64,000 bases of DNA, from assembly GCF_029257255.1 (NCBI RefSeq), contig NZ_JARICI010000014.1:1-64000 (forward strand). The letters are read 5' to 3'. The notes beneath the pieces are model-generated. The model was not told the DNA's origin. It saw only the letters and a list, made by a program, of their open reading frames with translations, and did not search any database. This document shows, in pieces, positions 54,865-62,348 of this stretch (its first letter is position 1; the number at the start of each line of letters is the position of its first letter). The position numbers were made by a program, and so were the translations under genes. This stretch comes from Sporosarcina sp. (lineage in GTDB: Bacteria > Bacillota > Bacilli > Bacillales_A > Planococcaceae).

Positions 54865-54993
54865 TGGGGCTTATTCCTTCGCATCCATCCTGCTAGCTAT
54901 GCATCAGGAAGAAGTTCTAGAAGTCTATAGCCTGTATCATTTGGCTGAGCGAGCTTTAAAGATTAGCTACAGGATCCTCGAACAACCAGAATA
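54865..54993 (+). pseudogene. Fragment of a comM-like gene (after Walker A)
   Basis: The plus strand encodes SFASILLAMHQEEVLEVYSL then YHLAERALKISYRILEQPE, matching residues about 236-270 of the intact ComM (SSILPDMTQEDALEVYSLFHLARE). The Walker A motif itself is missing. It is the third comM remnant and covers a region different from the other two. The rest of 54595-55105 holds no gene that I recognise. Confidence 0.7.
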
Positions 54994-55105
54994 GGTAACA
55001 TCCATTCACAAAATATGGCGATATAAATCGAAATGGAATAAAATTCATTTTCACTCACTATATCGATTGAAAGTTCATTTTATAAGTTTACGAAAGCCTA
55101 ATTCA

Positions 55106-55774
55106 ATGTATTGCCGCCCAATAAGGAAAGGGAATTCAATATTTTATAAGGTGCTTTGTGCCATTGTATTGCTGTTTACAACAATCGCACCTGCAAACGT
55201 TATGGCGAGTTTGCAGACTCAAAATGATTACAGTATTACGGTCTTCCCGGGAGCAGAGGGCAGAACACTTACAAATGCTGAAGTGTACATGCGTACAGCT
55301 AATCGCGGATGGATAAATTTTAATCAAGTAATGGAAAATGGAAACATTCAACTGAAAACTAATACGGAAGGTTTGCCTTCTACTTCTAAGGTATTGTTGA
55401 ATATCCGTTATGTAGAGAATGAAAAACAGTATCAACTGATTGAAGAAGTGATACTGACAAAAGAACAAAATCAGTTTACGATACCAAATTCGGAATCACT
55501 ATACGTTCTTACTGAAAACAACTGCTCGGAAATTAAACGAACTGTCGCATTCGCTACTGTGCTAGTACCGTCATACACTTCTCCAATAACAGTCGATCCG
55601 AACAAAGACCTATCAGAAAATCAAGAATTGAAATTAGTAGCAAAGGTATCTGAAGGACAGTCTTCATCGCTTTCTAAGCCTGTTACGGTGAAATACAGCC
55701 CGGATGTTCCGGAAATTAAGGATCCTCTTTCGAAACGGCCGGAAATGACCGTAAAATCATGGCTTTTCGTCTGA
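55106..55774 (+). CDS. Hypothetical secreted protein, possibly truncated
   Basis: The 222-residue product starts MYCRPIRKGNSIFYK and has a signal-peptide-like helix VLCAIVLLFTTIAPANVMA (about 16-35). A beta-rich region follows, with one cysteine (NNCSEIKR) and a Pro-rich end. A TTG start 13 codons earlier is also possible; neither has a good ribosome binding site. The last residues (EMTVKSWLFV) look cut off, and the following 100 bp contain decayed sequence and REP-like elements, so the 3' end may have been lost. The N-terminal part shows no family. It may be an expressed fragment or a pseudogene. Confidence 0.5.
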   Translation: MYCRPIRKGNSIFYKVLCAIVLLFTTIAPANVMASLQTQNDYSITVFPGAEGRTLTNAEVYMRTANRGWINFNQVMENGNIQLKTNTEGLPSTSKVLLNIRYVENEKQYQLIEEVILTKEQNQFTIPNSESLYVLTENNCSEIKRTVAFATVLVPSYTSPITVDPNKDLSENQELKLVAKVSEGQSSSLSKPVTVKYSPDVPEIKDPLSKRPEMTVKSWLFV

Positions 55775-55857
55775 TAAAAATCGAATCCTTCCCTCAGCTT
55801 CCTTGATGAATTTTTTCATCGTGCAGCGCTGCTGATGACGATACAGACTTCACGCCG

Positions 55858-56021
55858 TTGTCGGAATAGCGTGCGAACTAGATGGTGCGCAGGCACCCCT
55901 CGAACTATTGAAATGAAAGGAAAGAAAGACTTCTGATCGATACAAATCAGAAGTCTTTCTTTCTTTTTTTAGTTCGGTTGTCAGAATTGTGTCTGAATTG
56001 TGTGGCACACAGGCACCACCA
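55858..56021 (+). repeat. Two REP-like elements flanking a terminator
   Basis: The first copy, at about 55858-55905, is diverged (GTCGGAATAGCGTGCGAACT, then GGTGCGCAGGCACC). The second, at 55978-56018, is typical (GTCAGAATTGTGTCTGAATT, then GGCACACAGGCACC). Between them a hairpin AAAGACTTCTGAT/ATCAGAAGTCTTT (55926-55960), followed by T-rich sequence, is a perfected relative of the recurrent terminator. Both REPs point the same way. Confidence 0.75.
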
Positions 56022-56090
56022 GGGTATTTCGACAAAAACTTTATGAACAATAAAGAATCAAAGAACAGTAAATTCTTTACCGCCTAAATA

Positions 56091-56118
56091 TTGTGTACGA
56101 TTCATTTGTGATTATACT
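56091..56118 (+). promoter_or_regulatory. Possible promoter of the tctCBA operon
   Basis: TTGTGT (56091-56096) and TATACT (56113-56118) are separated by 16 bp. The spacing is short and the -35 poor, which would suit an activated promoter under the convergent response regulator. Confidence 0.45.
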
Positions 56119-56157
56119 GAATATTGTACCAACACAATTACAGGGGGGGAATTAAAT

Positions 56158-57195
56158 ATGAAGCAAAAAAAGAATTTATTTTTAATTATTATGCTGTTGA
56201 CTTTGGGAGCGATTTTAACAGCGTGTTCCAGTGGCGACGGGAAAGAAGCAGAAAAGCCTGCTGTTGGTGGAAGTGATGCTGCGGCAGGCGACTGGAAACC
56301 GACGAAGCCAATCGAGTTCATTGCTCCATCTGGTGCTGGCGGTGGGTGGGATACAACAGCTCGTGCCTCTTCAAAAGTTTTGGAAGAAGAGAAAATAGTT
56401 GAACAGCGTTTTGCGGTAGTGAATAAGCCGGGTGGCGGAGGAGCGATTGGCTGGTCTTATATTGACAGCAAAGATACGGACGACCATCTGTTATTTGCAA
56501 CATCGCCGCCGATTATGTTCGTTCCGTTGAATAATCAGTCGGACCTCGGTCATCAGGATTTTACCCCGATTGCAGCACTTACTGCAGATTACGGTGCGTT
56601 TCTTGTGAAAGCGGATTCGCCATTTGACACAATGAATGATCTTGTGGAAGCGATGAAAAAAGATCCGACTTCCATTTCAGTAGTGGGTACTTCTTCTCCG
56701 GGCAGTATGGATCACATGCAGTTCGTCAAAGCGGTCCATGCAGCAGGTGTTGATGCGAAGTCAGTCAAGTACGTATCCTCTCAAGATTCAGCTGGCATGA
56801 CCATGCTGCTCGGCGGTCAGGTGGAAGTGTACTCTACAGATGTTGGTGAGGCAGTGGAGCAATACAGAGCAGGCAATGTAAAAGTTCTTGCCGTGACTGC
56901 TGAAGAGCGGATTGAAGGAGATGTGGTTTCAGAGTTCCCAACATTAAAAGAACAAGATATCGATGATTCATTCGTTATTTGGCGCGGTATTATGGGACCG
57001 AAAAACATGAGTAAAGAAGCAGCAGCCTTCTATGAAAACGCTTTAAAGGAAATGTCTGAAACGGAAGCCTGGAAAGCTGAACTTGAGCGTTACGGATGGG
57101 ATGGTAACTGGATGGGCAGCGAAGAATTCAAATCGTTTCTGGATAAAGACTATGAATCTATAAAATCTTTGATGGAAGAAATGGGACTCAGATAA
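56158..57195 (+). CDS. tctC: Tripartite tricarboxylate transporter substrate-binding protein
   Basis: The 345-residue lipoprotein (lipobox LTAC, Cys23) belongs to the Bug/TctC family. After the linker it starts KPIEFIAPSGAGGGWDTTAR, the hallmark first beta strand and ligand loop. It continues with NKPGGGGAIGWSY, FTPIAALTADYGAFLV and DHMQFVKAVHAAGV, and ends with the EWKA-like EAWKAELERYGWDGNW stretch. It captures a carboxylate (citrate or another di/tricarboxylate) outside the membrane and delivers it to TctAB. A hairpin terminator follows at 57209, so it is probably made in excess over the membrane subunits. The ATG is preceded by AGGGGGGGAATTAAAT. The precise ligand is unknown. Confidence 0.93.
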   Translation: MKQKKNLFLIIMLLTLGAILTACSSGDGKEAEKPAVGGSDAAAGDWKPTKPIEFIAPSGAGGGWDTTARASSKVLEEEKIVEQRFAVVNKPGGGGAIGWSYIDSKDTDDHLLFATSPPIMFVPLNNQSDLGHQDFTPIAALTADYGAFLVKADSPFDTMNDLVEAMKKDPTSISVVGTSSPGSMDHMQFVKAVHAAGVDAKSVKYVSSQDSAGMTMLLGGQVEVYSTDVGEAVEQYRAGNVKVLAVTAEERIEGDVVSEFPTLKEQDIDDSFVIWRGIMGPKNMSKEAAAFYENALKEMSETEAWKAELERYGWDGNWMGSEEFKSFLDKDYESIKSLMEEMGLR

Positions 57196-57208
57196 GACAA
57201 GAACGATT

Positions 57209-57245
57209 AGATGAAGGATGGTCTTTCTCCATCCTTCATTTTTTA
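57209..57245 (+). terminator. Attenuating terminator between tctC and tctB
   Basis: ATGAAGGATGG pairs with CCATCCTTCAT followed by six Ts. Read-through would lower tctB-tctA relative to the binding protein, a common arrangement. Confidence 0.75.
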
Positions 57246-57304
57246 AATGAAGGCTTATACAACCTCCATGACGAAAAACTTCGCGTATAAAAAGGAGTGT
57301 ATTT

Positions 57305-57763
57305 ATGTTACGGACAATGGATCGGAAAGTATCTTTGATCATTATGGCTTTGGCAATATTCTATTTGATTTTGAGCTATCGTTTACCAAAGTTAGCCTTT
57401 ACTAAAGTGGATGCAGATGTACTGCCTTTAGGATTGGGATATCTTTTGTTAGGGCTGGCGGTTATTCTATTCATTCAAAACAAACCTGAGACGGAAGAGC
57501 AAAAGGAAAGGCGAAAGATAAAAAAGGAAGATCTCAACCTGTTGCTTGTGACGCTGGCTGCTCTTATTTTATATGTCTTTTGTTTAGAATTTTTAGGCTT
57601 TGTCATTACCACTATCGTGTTTCTTTCACTAACGATGAGAATGTACGGGTACATGAACTGGATGCGTAATATAATCGTGTCCTTCGTTTTTACTTTCGTT
57701 CTCTATCTTTCATTTAACTACTTATTGAAAATTTTTCTTCCGCAGGGAATTTTGCCATTTTAA
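57305..57763 (+). CDS. tctB: Tripartite tricarboxylate transporter small membrane subunit
   Basis: The 152-residue protein has four hydrophobic helices (about 10-26, 40-56, 78-105 and 120-140) and the topology of TctB. The motifs DADVLPLGLGYLLLGLAV (quoted near its core) and the C-terminal FNYLLKIFLPQGILPF are typical of the family. It pairs with the large TctA subunit to form the secondary transporter. The ATG has an AAAAAGGAGTGTATTT leader. It lies 110 bp after tctC and 19 bp before tctA, so tctB and tctA form a coupled unit. Nothing unusual is seen. Confidence 0.88.
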   Translation: MLRTMDRKVSLIIMALAIFYLILSYRLPKLAFTKVDADVLPLGLGYLLLGLAVILFIQNKPETEEQKERRKIKKEDLNLLLVTLAALILYVFCLEFLGFVITTIVFLSLTMRMYGYMNWMRNIIVSFVFTFVLYLSFNYLLKIFLPQGILPF

Positions 57764-57782
57764 AAAGAGAGGAAGTTAACAG

Positions 57783-59288
57783 ATGAGTACAATCGACAGC
57801 ATACTATATGGTTTTGAAGTAGCTCTTACTTGGCAGAATATCATGTTTGTCTTTATAGGAGTGCTGGCTGGTACTGTAATCGGCATGTTGCCCGGATTAG
57901 GTCCAATCAGTGCGATTGCAGTAATGATTCCATTAAGCTATGGCATGCCGGCTTCTTCGGCATTAATTTTAATGGCTGGTGTGTATTATGGAGCTATATT
58001 CGGAGGATCCACTTCATCCGTTTTGCTGAATGCACCGGGGATTGCATCAACAGTCGCCACTACGTTTGATGGCTATCCGCTCGCCAGGCAGGGAAAGGCG
58101 GGAAAGGCATTGGCCACAGCTGCAGTGGCCTCCTTTATCGGAGGTACGTTTGCAACAATCGGTCTTATGCTGGTTGCCCCGCAGTTATCCAAGGTGGCTC
58201 TGTCATTTGGCCCTTCTGAATATTTCGCACTGATGTTGCTGGGCTTGACTGCAATTGCTTCCCTGTCAGAGGGTTCCACTGTAAAGGCCTTTATTTCCGC
58301 TACTGTCGGAATTATGGTTGCCACAATTGGAATTGACAGTCAGACGGGTACACAGCGGTTTACATTTGGAGCAACTAAACTACTAGACGGCATTGACTTC
58401 TTGGTCATTGCACTTGGTCTCTTTGCACTTGCCGAAGTCACCACGCTCATTATTAGCCGTAAGGAAAGCTTGTTCCAAAAAGGCAGCAATATTGGCAGTT
58501 TGAAGATTACAAAGGAAGAAGTTAAGGAAATGGCAGCTCCAGTTGGAAGACAATCGGTAATGGGTTTTTTCATTGGAGTTTTACCAGGTGCCGGAGCCAC
58601 TATTGCTTCCTTCCTTGCCTACATCACTGAGAAAAAACTCTCGAAAAATCCCGATTCCTTTGGTAAAGGAAATATCGTCGGGGTGGCAGCTCCTGAATCA
58701 GCGAATAACGCGGCGGCAGGCGGATCATTCGTTCCATTGCTAACATTGGGTATTCCAGGATCAGGAACAACAGCCATTATGCTGGGGGCTTTGCTTGTAG
58801 TCGGTGTCCAGCCGGGACCTATGCTATTAACGGATCATCCCGATGTTTTCTGGGGTGTCATTGCGAGTATGTATATTGGGAATATCATGCTCCTTGTTTT
58901 GAACTTACCGTTAATTCCGTATTTAGCCAGAATTCTTTATATTCCAAAAGGGATGCTTATATCTTTAATATTGATTTTCTGTCTGGTCGGTGTTTATGGC
59001 GTCAACTTCAGCCAATTTGACTTATATGTCTTGATTATTTTTGGAGTAATCGGTTATTTAATGCGTATCCTTTCATTCCCGGCCGCTCCCTTTATATTGG
59101 CTTTCATCCTTGGTGGGATGATGGAGCAGTCGTTTCGACAGGCGTTGACTATTTCCAATGGCAATCTCAGCATTTTTGTCGAGCGTCCTGTATCTCTGGC
59201 GCTGTTGCTGGTCGCATTAGCATCTTTGTTTGTTCCTCTCATTCTTGGGAAACTTACAAAACGTAAAAATGGTGCCAACGCTGCTTGA
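57783..59288 (+). CDS. tctA: Tripartite tricarboxylate transporter large membrane subunit
   Basis: The 501-residue protein has about eleven transmembrane helices and the TctA signatures. These are GVLAGTVIGMLPGLGPISAI near the start, GGSTSSVLLNAPG with TFDGYPLARQGKAGKAL, the second-half loop GVAAPESANNAAAGGSFVPL and LGIPGSGTTAIMLGALL. It is the transport subunit that, with TctB and the binding protein TctC, imports carboxylates with sodium or proton. The ATG follows AGAGAGGAAGTTAACAG. The gene is complete. Just after it comes a degraded chemotaxis gene, whose own good ribosome binding site suggests that it was once the next gene of this unit. Confidence 0.93.
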   Translation: MSTIDSILYGFEVALTWQNIMFVFIGVLAGTVIGMLPGLGPISAIAVMIPLSYGMPASSALILMAGVYYGAIFGGSTSSVLLNAPGIASTVATTFDGYPLARQGKAGKALATAAVASFIGGTFATIGLMLVAPQLSKVALSFGPSEYFALMLLGLTAIASLSEGSTVKAFISATVGIMVATIGIDSQTGTQRFTFGATKLLDGIDFLVIALGLFALAEVTTLIISRKESLFQKGSNIGSLKITKEEVKEMAAPVGRQSVMGFFIGVLPGAGATIASFLAYITEKKLSKNPDSFGKGNIVGVAAPESANNAAAGGSFVPLLTLGIPGSGTTAIMLGALLVVGVQPGPMLLTDHPDVFWGVIASMYIGNIMLLVLNLPLIPYLARILYIPKGMLISLILIFCLVGVYGVNFSQFDLYVLIIFGVIGYLMRILSFPAAPFILAFILGGMMEQSFRQALTISNGNLSIFVERPVSLALLLVALASLFVPLILGKLTKRKNGANAA

Positions 59289-59312
59289 TTTAGAATGGTG
59301 GAGGGGAGACAG

Positions 59313-59510
59313 ATGCCGCTTTCCGTTTCAATGAAGCTTAGACTTGGTTTAGTTCTTGCTCAAATAGTCACAGATAACATCAAAGATATTTCTGAACAGA
59401 CTAATATGCTCGCGCTGAATGCAGCGATTGAAGCTTCACGTGCAGGTGAAAGTGGAAATGGGTTTGCTGTTGTTGCCGAGGAGGTTGGAAGGCTAGCGGG
59501 ACAAACTAAA
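59313..59510 (+). pseudogene. Methyl-accepting chemotaxis protein with a large internal deletion
   Basis: The frame starts at ATG 59313 after a strong GGTGGAGGGGAGACAG site. It begins [16 protein letters not shown], a normal MCP N-terminus, and switches directly to [20 protein letters not shown] and [20 protein letters not shown], the hairpin tip of the signalling domain. The membrane, sensor and HAMP parts, as well as the rest of the signalling domain, are missing. Reading continues into the terminator at 59511, so the true C-terminus is also lost. In an intact state it may have sensed the carboxylate transported by TctABC; that is inference from position. Confidence 0.8.
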
Positions 59511-59548
59511 ACAGAACAGGCGGCAGGAAATACATCGCCTGTTCTGTT
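59511..59548 (-). terminator. Terminator shared by the response regulator gene and the MCP remnant
   Basis: ACAGAACAGGCG pairs with CGCCTGTTCTGT around 13 nt. On the minus strand TTTTAG follows, and on the plus strand TTCATT. Confidence 0.75.
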
Positions 59549-59571
59549 TCATTGTTCAACATCTAAATGGA

Positions 59572-60255
59572 CTACACCTTGCGATAGAGGCGTTCCGGTC
59601 TACCAACTTGGCCGTATGCTAACTCCGCTGAAATGTCACCTAAAGACACCATGTATTCTAAGTAGCGGCGTGTCGTGGTCCGGCTCAGTCCGATTTGCTT
59701 TCCGAAGTTTTCGGCAGTTATTCCATCCAGGCTGAATGCAGATATTTTCTCTTGCACTTTCTGAAGAGTCAGTGGGTCGATGCCTTTGGGAATAATATGT
59801 TCTTGTTCACTGTTCTCGCGTACGCCTTGCAACAGCAGGTCAACACTTTCTTGCGTGATAGTATCCGTTGTAATAAGCTGCCGTCTATATTCAGCGTACT
59901 TTCGCAATGTTGTCTCAAAACGGTCATATAAGAAGGGCTTAATGATATAATCGATGACACCTCCCCGGATGGCTTCTTGAACGGTCTCTACCTCCTGTGC
60001 TGCCGTGATCAGAATGATATCTACTTCTCTGAAATACTTGCGCAAATGCCAAAGAACGTCCAGCCCATTACCATCTGGGAAATAAACGTCCAGAAGAACT
60101 AGGTCCGGTTGCAGCTTCGGTAATTCTTGCATTGCTTCTTTCACAGTGGAAGTTATCCCGCATACTTCAAAGCCATCTACTTTCTCAGTATATTTTTTAT
60201 TTATATTGGCTACGCGAAAATCATCTTCTATAATCAGCACTCGAATCGTGTCCAT
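59572..60255 (-). CDS. CitB/DctR-type two-component response regulator
   Basis: The 227-residue protein has an N-terminal receiver domain (about 3-122) with the acidic pair Asp11-Asp12, phosphoacceptor Asp56 (in [11 protein letters not shown]), Thr84 and Lys106. A C-terminal HTH of the CitT/DctR class follows (about 165-225), including [20 protein letters not shown]. This class regulates uptake of citrate, malate or other C4/C6 carboxylates. The start lies one base beyond the histidine kinase stop, with an AAGGAGGAGTTTAA leader. It is convergent with tctCBA and the MCP remnant and probably activates that transporter. The exact signal is unknown. Confidence 0.93.
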   Translation of the reverse strand: MDTIRVLIIEDDFRVANINKKYTEKVDGFEVCGITSTVKEAMQELPKLQPDLVLLDVYFPDGNGLDVLWHLRKYFREVDIILITAAQEVETVQEAIRGGVIDYIIKPFLYDRFETTLRKYAEYRRQLITTDTITQESVDLLLQGVRENSEQEHIIPKGIDPLTLQKVQEKISAFSLDGITAENFGKQIGLSRTTTRRYLEYMVSLGDISAELAYGQVGRPERLYRKV

Positions 60256-61866
60256 TTAAACTCCTCCTTTTGGAATGACCACCAGGAAAGCGAGACCTCC
60301 CAGTTCACTTTCTGAAATAGTGATATAGCCATTCAAGTATTGCAGGGCCTGATCTACCAGGAATAACCCATGCCCCCGGTCCGTCCCCTGTTTTGTACTG
60401 AAACCTCTAGTAAACAGCAAGTCTTGATCTTCCTCAGAAAGTCCATTTCCTGAATCTTCAATCTCAAAAATAAAATCATTACCCAAATCGGTCATGAACA
60501 GATGAACTTCCCTTTGTGAAGAGCCGGAATCAAGAATCGCTTCAAACGCATTATCTAACAGGTTACCAAGAATTGTTACCAACTTTTCTCTTTGTATATG
60601 AGAGGGAAGATCCCTCAGGCTACTGTCCTTGTCTATAACGAAATCGACTTGTAGCTCATGTGCACGATTATACTTACCGAGCAGGATGGCACTGATCAAC
60701 TTGTCTGGTACAGCCTCAAGCAGAAATTGGATGAGATCCTGATAGTTATTAGCTTCTTTGTTAATGATTTTCAATGCTTCCTGGTAGGATTCTAATTGAA
60801 TCAGACCTGAAATAGTGTATAGTTTATTTGCGTATTCATGAGTTTGAGAGCGCAGTACGCCGGCATATTGCTGCACTTGTGATAGCTCTCTCGACAATTG
60901 CTCGATATACGTTTTCTTCTGGAAACTGGCAACGACTCCGGTAATTTTTCCGTTTGCTCGAATAGGTACCCGACTGACGATAATTGGATTATTATTAATA
61001 ATAATTTCTTGGTTGTAATGATTTTTGCCGTCCCGTAAAACATCCAATAATTTAGTCTCGGGCAATAAATCCAGAATATGACTCTGTGCAATATAACTAC
61101 TAGTATTAATATTCAATATTTTGTAAGCGGCTTCATTTATGGTCGAGATATACCCCTGATCATTGATTGCAATGATACCCTCATGTACGGATTCCAGAAT
61201 CGCACTCCGTTCCTGAAAGAGTCTTCCTATTTGTTTAGGTTCAAGACCGAATATCGCCCGTTTTACTTCTTTCGAAATTAGAAATGCACCAATGATGGAA
61301 ACCCCGAGTAACAGGATGACAAACAAAATGATCTGGTTTTCATATTGCTGAGCAGTTTCGTGCACTGCAGTGTTTAAGATCCCTACAGAGACAAGTCCCA
61401 CAATCTCTCCATTGTTATCGAAGATTGGGACTTTCCCTCGAATAGAGGGTCCGAGCGTTCCTTCAGATTTAGATATGTAGGAGGTTCCTTCGTTCAGGGC
61501 AATGTAATTGTCCCCGCCTACCATCTTCTTTCCTATCTTATCTTCATTCGGATGAGAATAGCGTATGCTCTCTTTGTTCCCAACTACGATAAATTCGGCA
61601 CCTGATTTCAGGCGAATCTCATCTGCCAGAGGCTGGATGATTTCAGCAGGATTCTGTTCATTAAACGCCGACTTTATTGAAGGAATGGAAGCAACTGCCT
61701 CCGCTACATTCAATGCACTTTTTCCAATCTGGGCCTCTACTGACTTGGTTAAAATAGAGTTGAATGAAGTACCTAACACCGTAACCACTATGAGAAAAAG
61801 GCCCATGATTAATAATACTAACTTTGTTTGCAAAGTGAAATTATTTATGTGGTTCCATAATCGCAT
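60256..61866 (-). CDS. CitA/DctS-type sensor histidine kinase
   Basis: The 536-residue membrane kinase has a first transmembrane helix (about 14-34) and an extracellular Cache/PAS-like sensor domain (about 38-175) ending IVGLVSVGI. A second helix (about 178-198), a cytoplasmic PAS domain (about 215-315) and a Spo0B-type H-box follow. The likely phosphorylated residue is His343 in SQTHEYANKLYTISG. The N-box is GNLLDNAFEAI and the G-boxes are EDSGNGLSEED and GHGLFLVDQ. The closest class is CitA/DcuS/MalK, which senses external carboxylates. It forms an operon with the response regulator (adjacent coding ends). The ATG at 61864-61866 has a modest AGGTGTGAAGA leader, and a good promoter lies upstream. 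Confidence 0.93.
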   Translation of the reverse strand: MRLWNHINNFTLQTKLVLLIMGLFLIVVTVLGTSFNSILTKSVEAQIGKSALNVAEAVASIPSIKSAFNEQNPAEIIQPLADEIRLKSGAEFIVVGNKESIRYSHPNEDKIGKKMVGGDNYIALNEGTSYISKSEGTLGPSIRGKVPIFDNNGEIVGLVSVGILNTAVHETAQQYENQIILFVILLLGVSIIGAFLISKEVKRAIFGLEPKQIGRLFQERSAILESVHEGIIAINDQGYISTINEAAYKILNINTSSYIAQSHILDLLPETKLLDVLRDGKNHYNQEIIINNNPIIVSRVPIRANGKITGVVASFQKKTYIEQLSRELSQVQQYAGVLRSQTHEYANKLYTISGLIQLESYQEALKIINKEANNYQDLIQFLLEAVPDKLISAILLGKYNRAHELQVDFVIDKDSSLRDLPSHIQREKLVTILGNLLDNAFEAILDSGSSQREVHLFMTDLGNDFIFEIEDSGNGLSEEDQDLLFTRGFSTKQGTDRGHGLFLVDQALQYLNGYITISESELGGLAFLVVIPKGGV

Positions 61867-61954
61867 TCTTCACACCTGTTTTTCCATTTGATTTTAAATA
61901 AGTCATACTGCTCATGACAATGCAAAAGTGTCCCACGTTCTGTTGTTAACTTCT

Positions 61955-61983
61955 ATTATGTCGTTAAATATCCAAATTTGCAA
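61955..61983 (-). promoter_or_regulatory. Sigma-A promoter of the two-component system
   Basis: On the minus strand TTGCAA (61978-61983) and CATAAT (61955-61960) are separated by 17 bp, about 90 bp before the kinase start codon. Confidence 0.6.
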
Positions 61984-62160
61984 TATAATCCCCACTTTTT
62001 TAACCGTTGCTATGTGTGGTGCGGTACTTTCTGTCCGTCTTTGTCAATAGTGGATTTTTCTATAACTGCAGACTGATTGAGAAGAGGTTTTCAAAAATGC
62101 TGGCGAAGGACAGTGGATTTGCCCCTGGTTTAAAATAGGGAGATTTTGATGTTTATTGAC

Positions 62161-62201
62161 AGAATAGTGTCCGAATTGTGTGGCACACAGGCACCTTCAG
62201 G
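62161..62201 (-). repeat. REP-like element
   Basis: It reads AGAATAGTGTCCGAATTGTG then TGGCACACAGGCACCTT on the plus strand. It is a typical family member outside the surface-protein island, in the space between the divergently arranged kinase and rbsR genes. The rest of 61984-62250 shows no gene. Confidence 0.7.
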
Positions 62202-62251
62202 ACCATGTGCTCAAATAAACATAATGAAGTGTTCATTTTTGATCCCACCTA

Positions 62252-62281
62252 TTGACAACAAAAAATCTTATCTGTTAAACT
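62252..62281 (+). promoter_or_regulatory. Promoter of rbsR-rbsK
   Basis: A perfect TTGACA (62252-62257) is followed after 18 bp by TAAACT (62276-62281). The paired operator begins within 2 bp of the -10 box, so repressor binding would block initiation. Confidence 0.6.
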
Positions 62282-62282
62282 G

Positions 62283-62324
62283 TGTGTAACCGGTACCACA
62301 AAGTGATGTGGTACCGGTTACACA
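62283..62324 (+). promoter_or_regulatory. Paired LacI-type operator (probable RbsR site)
   Basis: Two 18-bp sites, TGTGTAACCGGTACCACA (62283-62300) and TGTGGTACCGGTTACACA (62307-62324), are exact reverse complements of each other, 6 bp apart. Each is itself a near palindrome centred on CG (14 of 18 positions symmetrical), as expected for LacI/GalR-family operators. They overlap the rbsR transcription start region, which argues for autoregulation. Centre-to-centre distance is 24 bp. Confidence 0.7.
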
Positions 62325-62348
62325 TGTGTAGAATTGAAGGTGAAATAG

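Noticed and set aside
59511..59735. Extension of the chemotaxis-like frame to 59735
   Set aside because: It reads through a strong terminator and into the antisense of the response regulator gene, so it is not a natural C-terminus.
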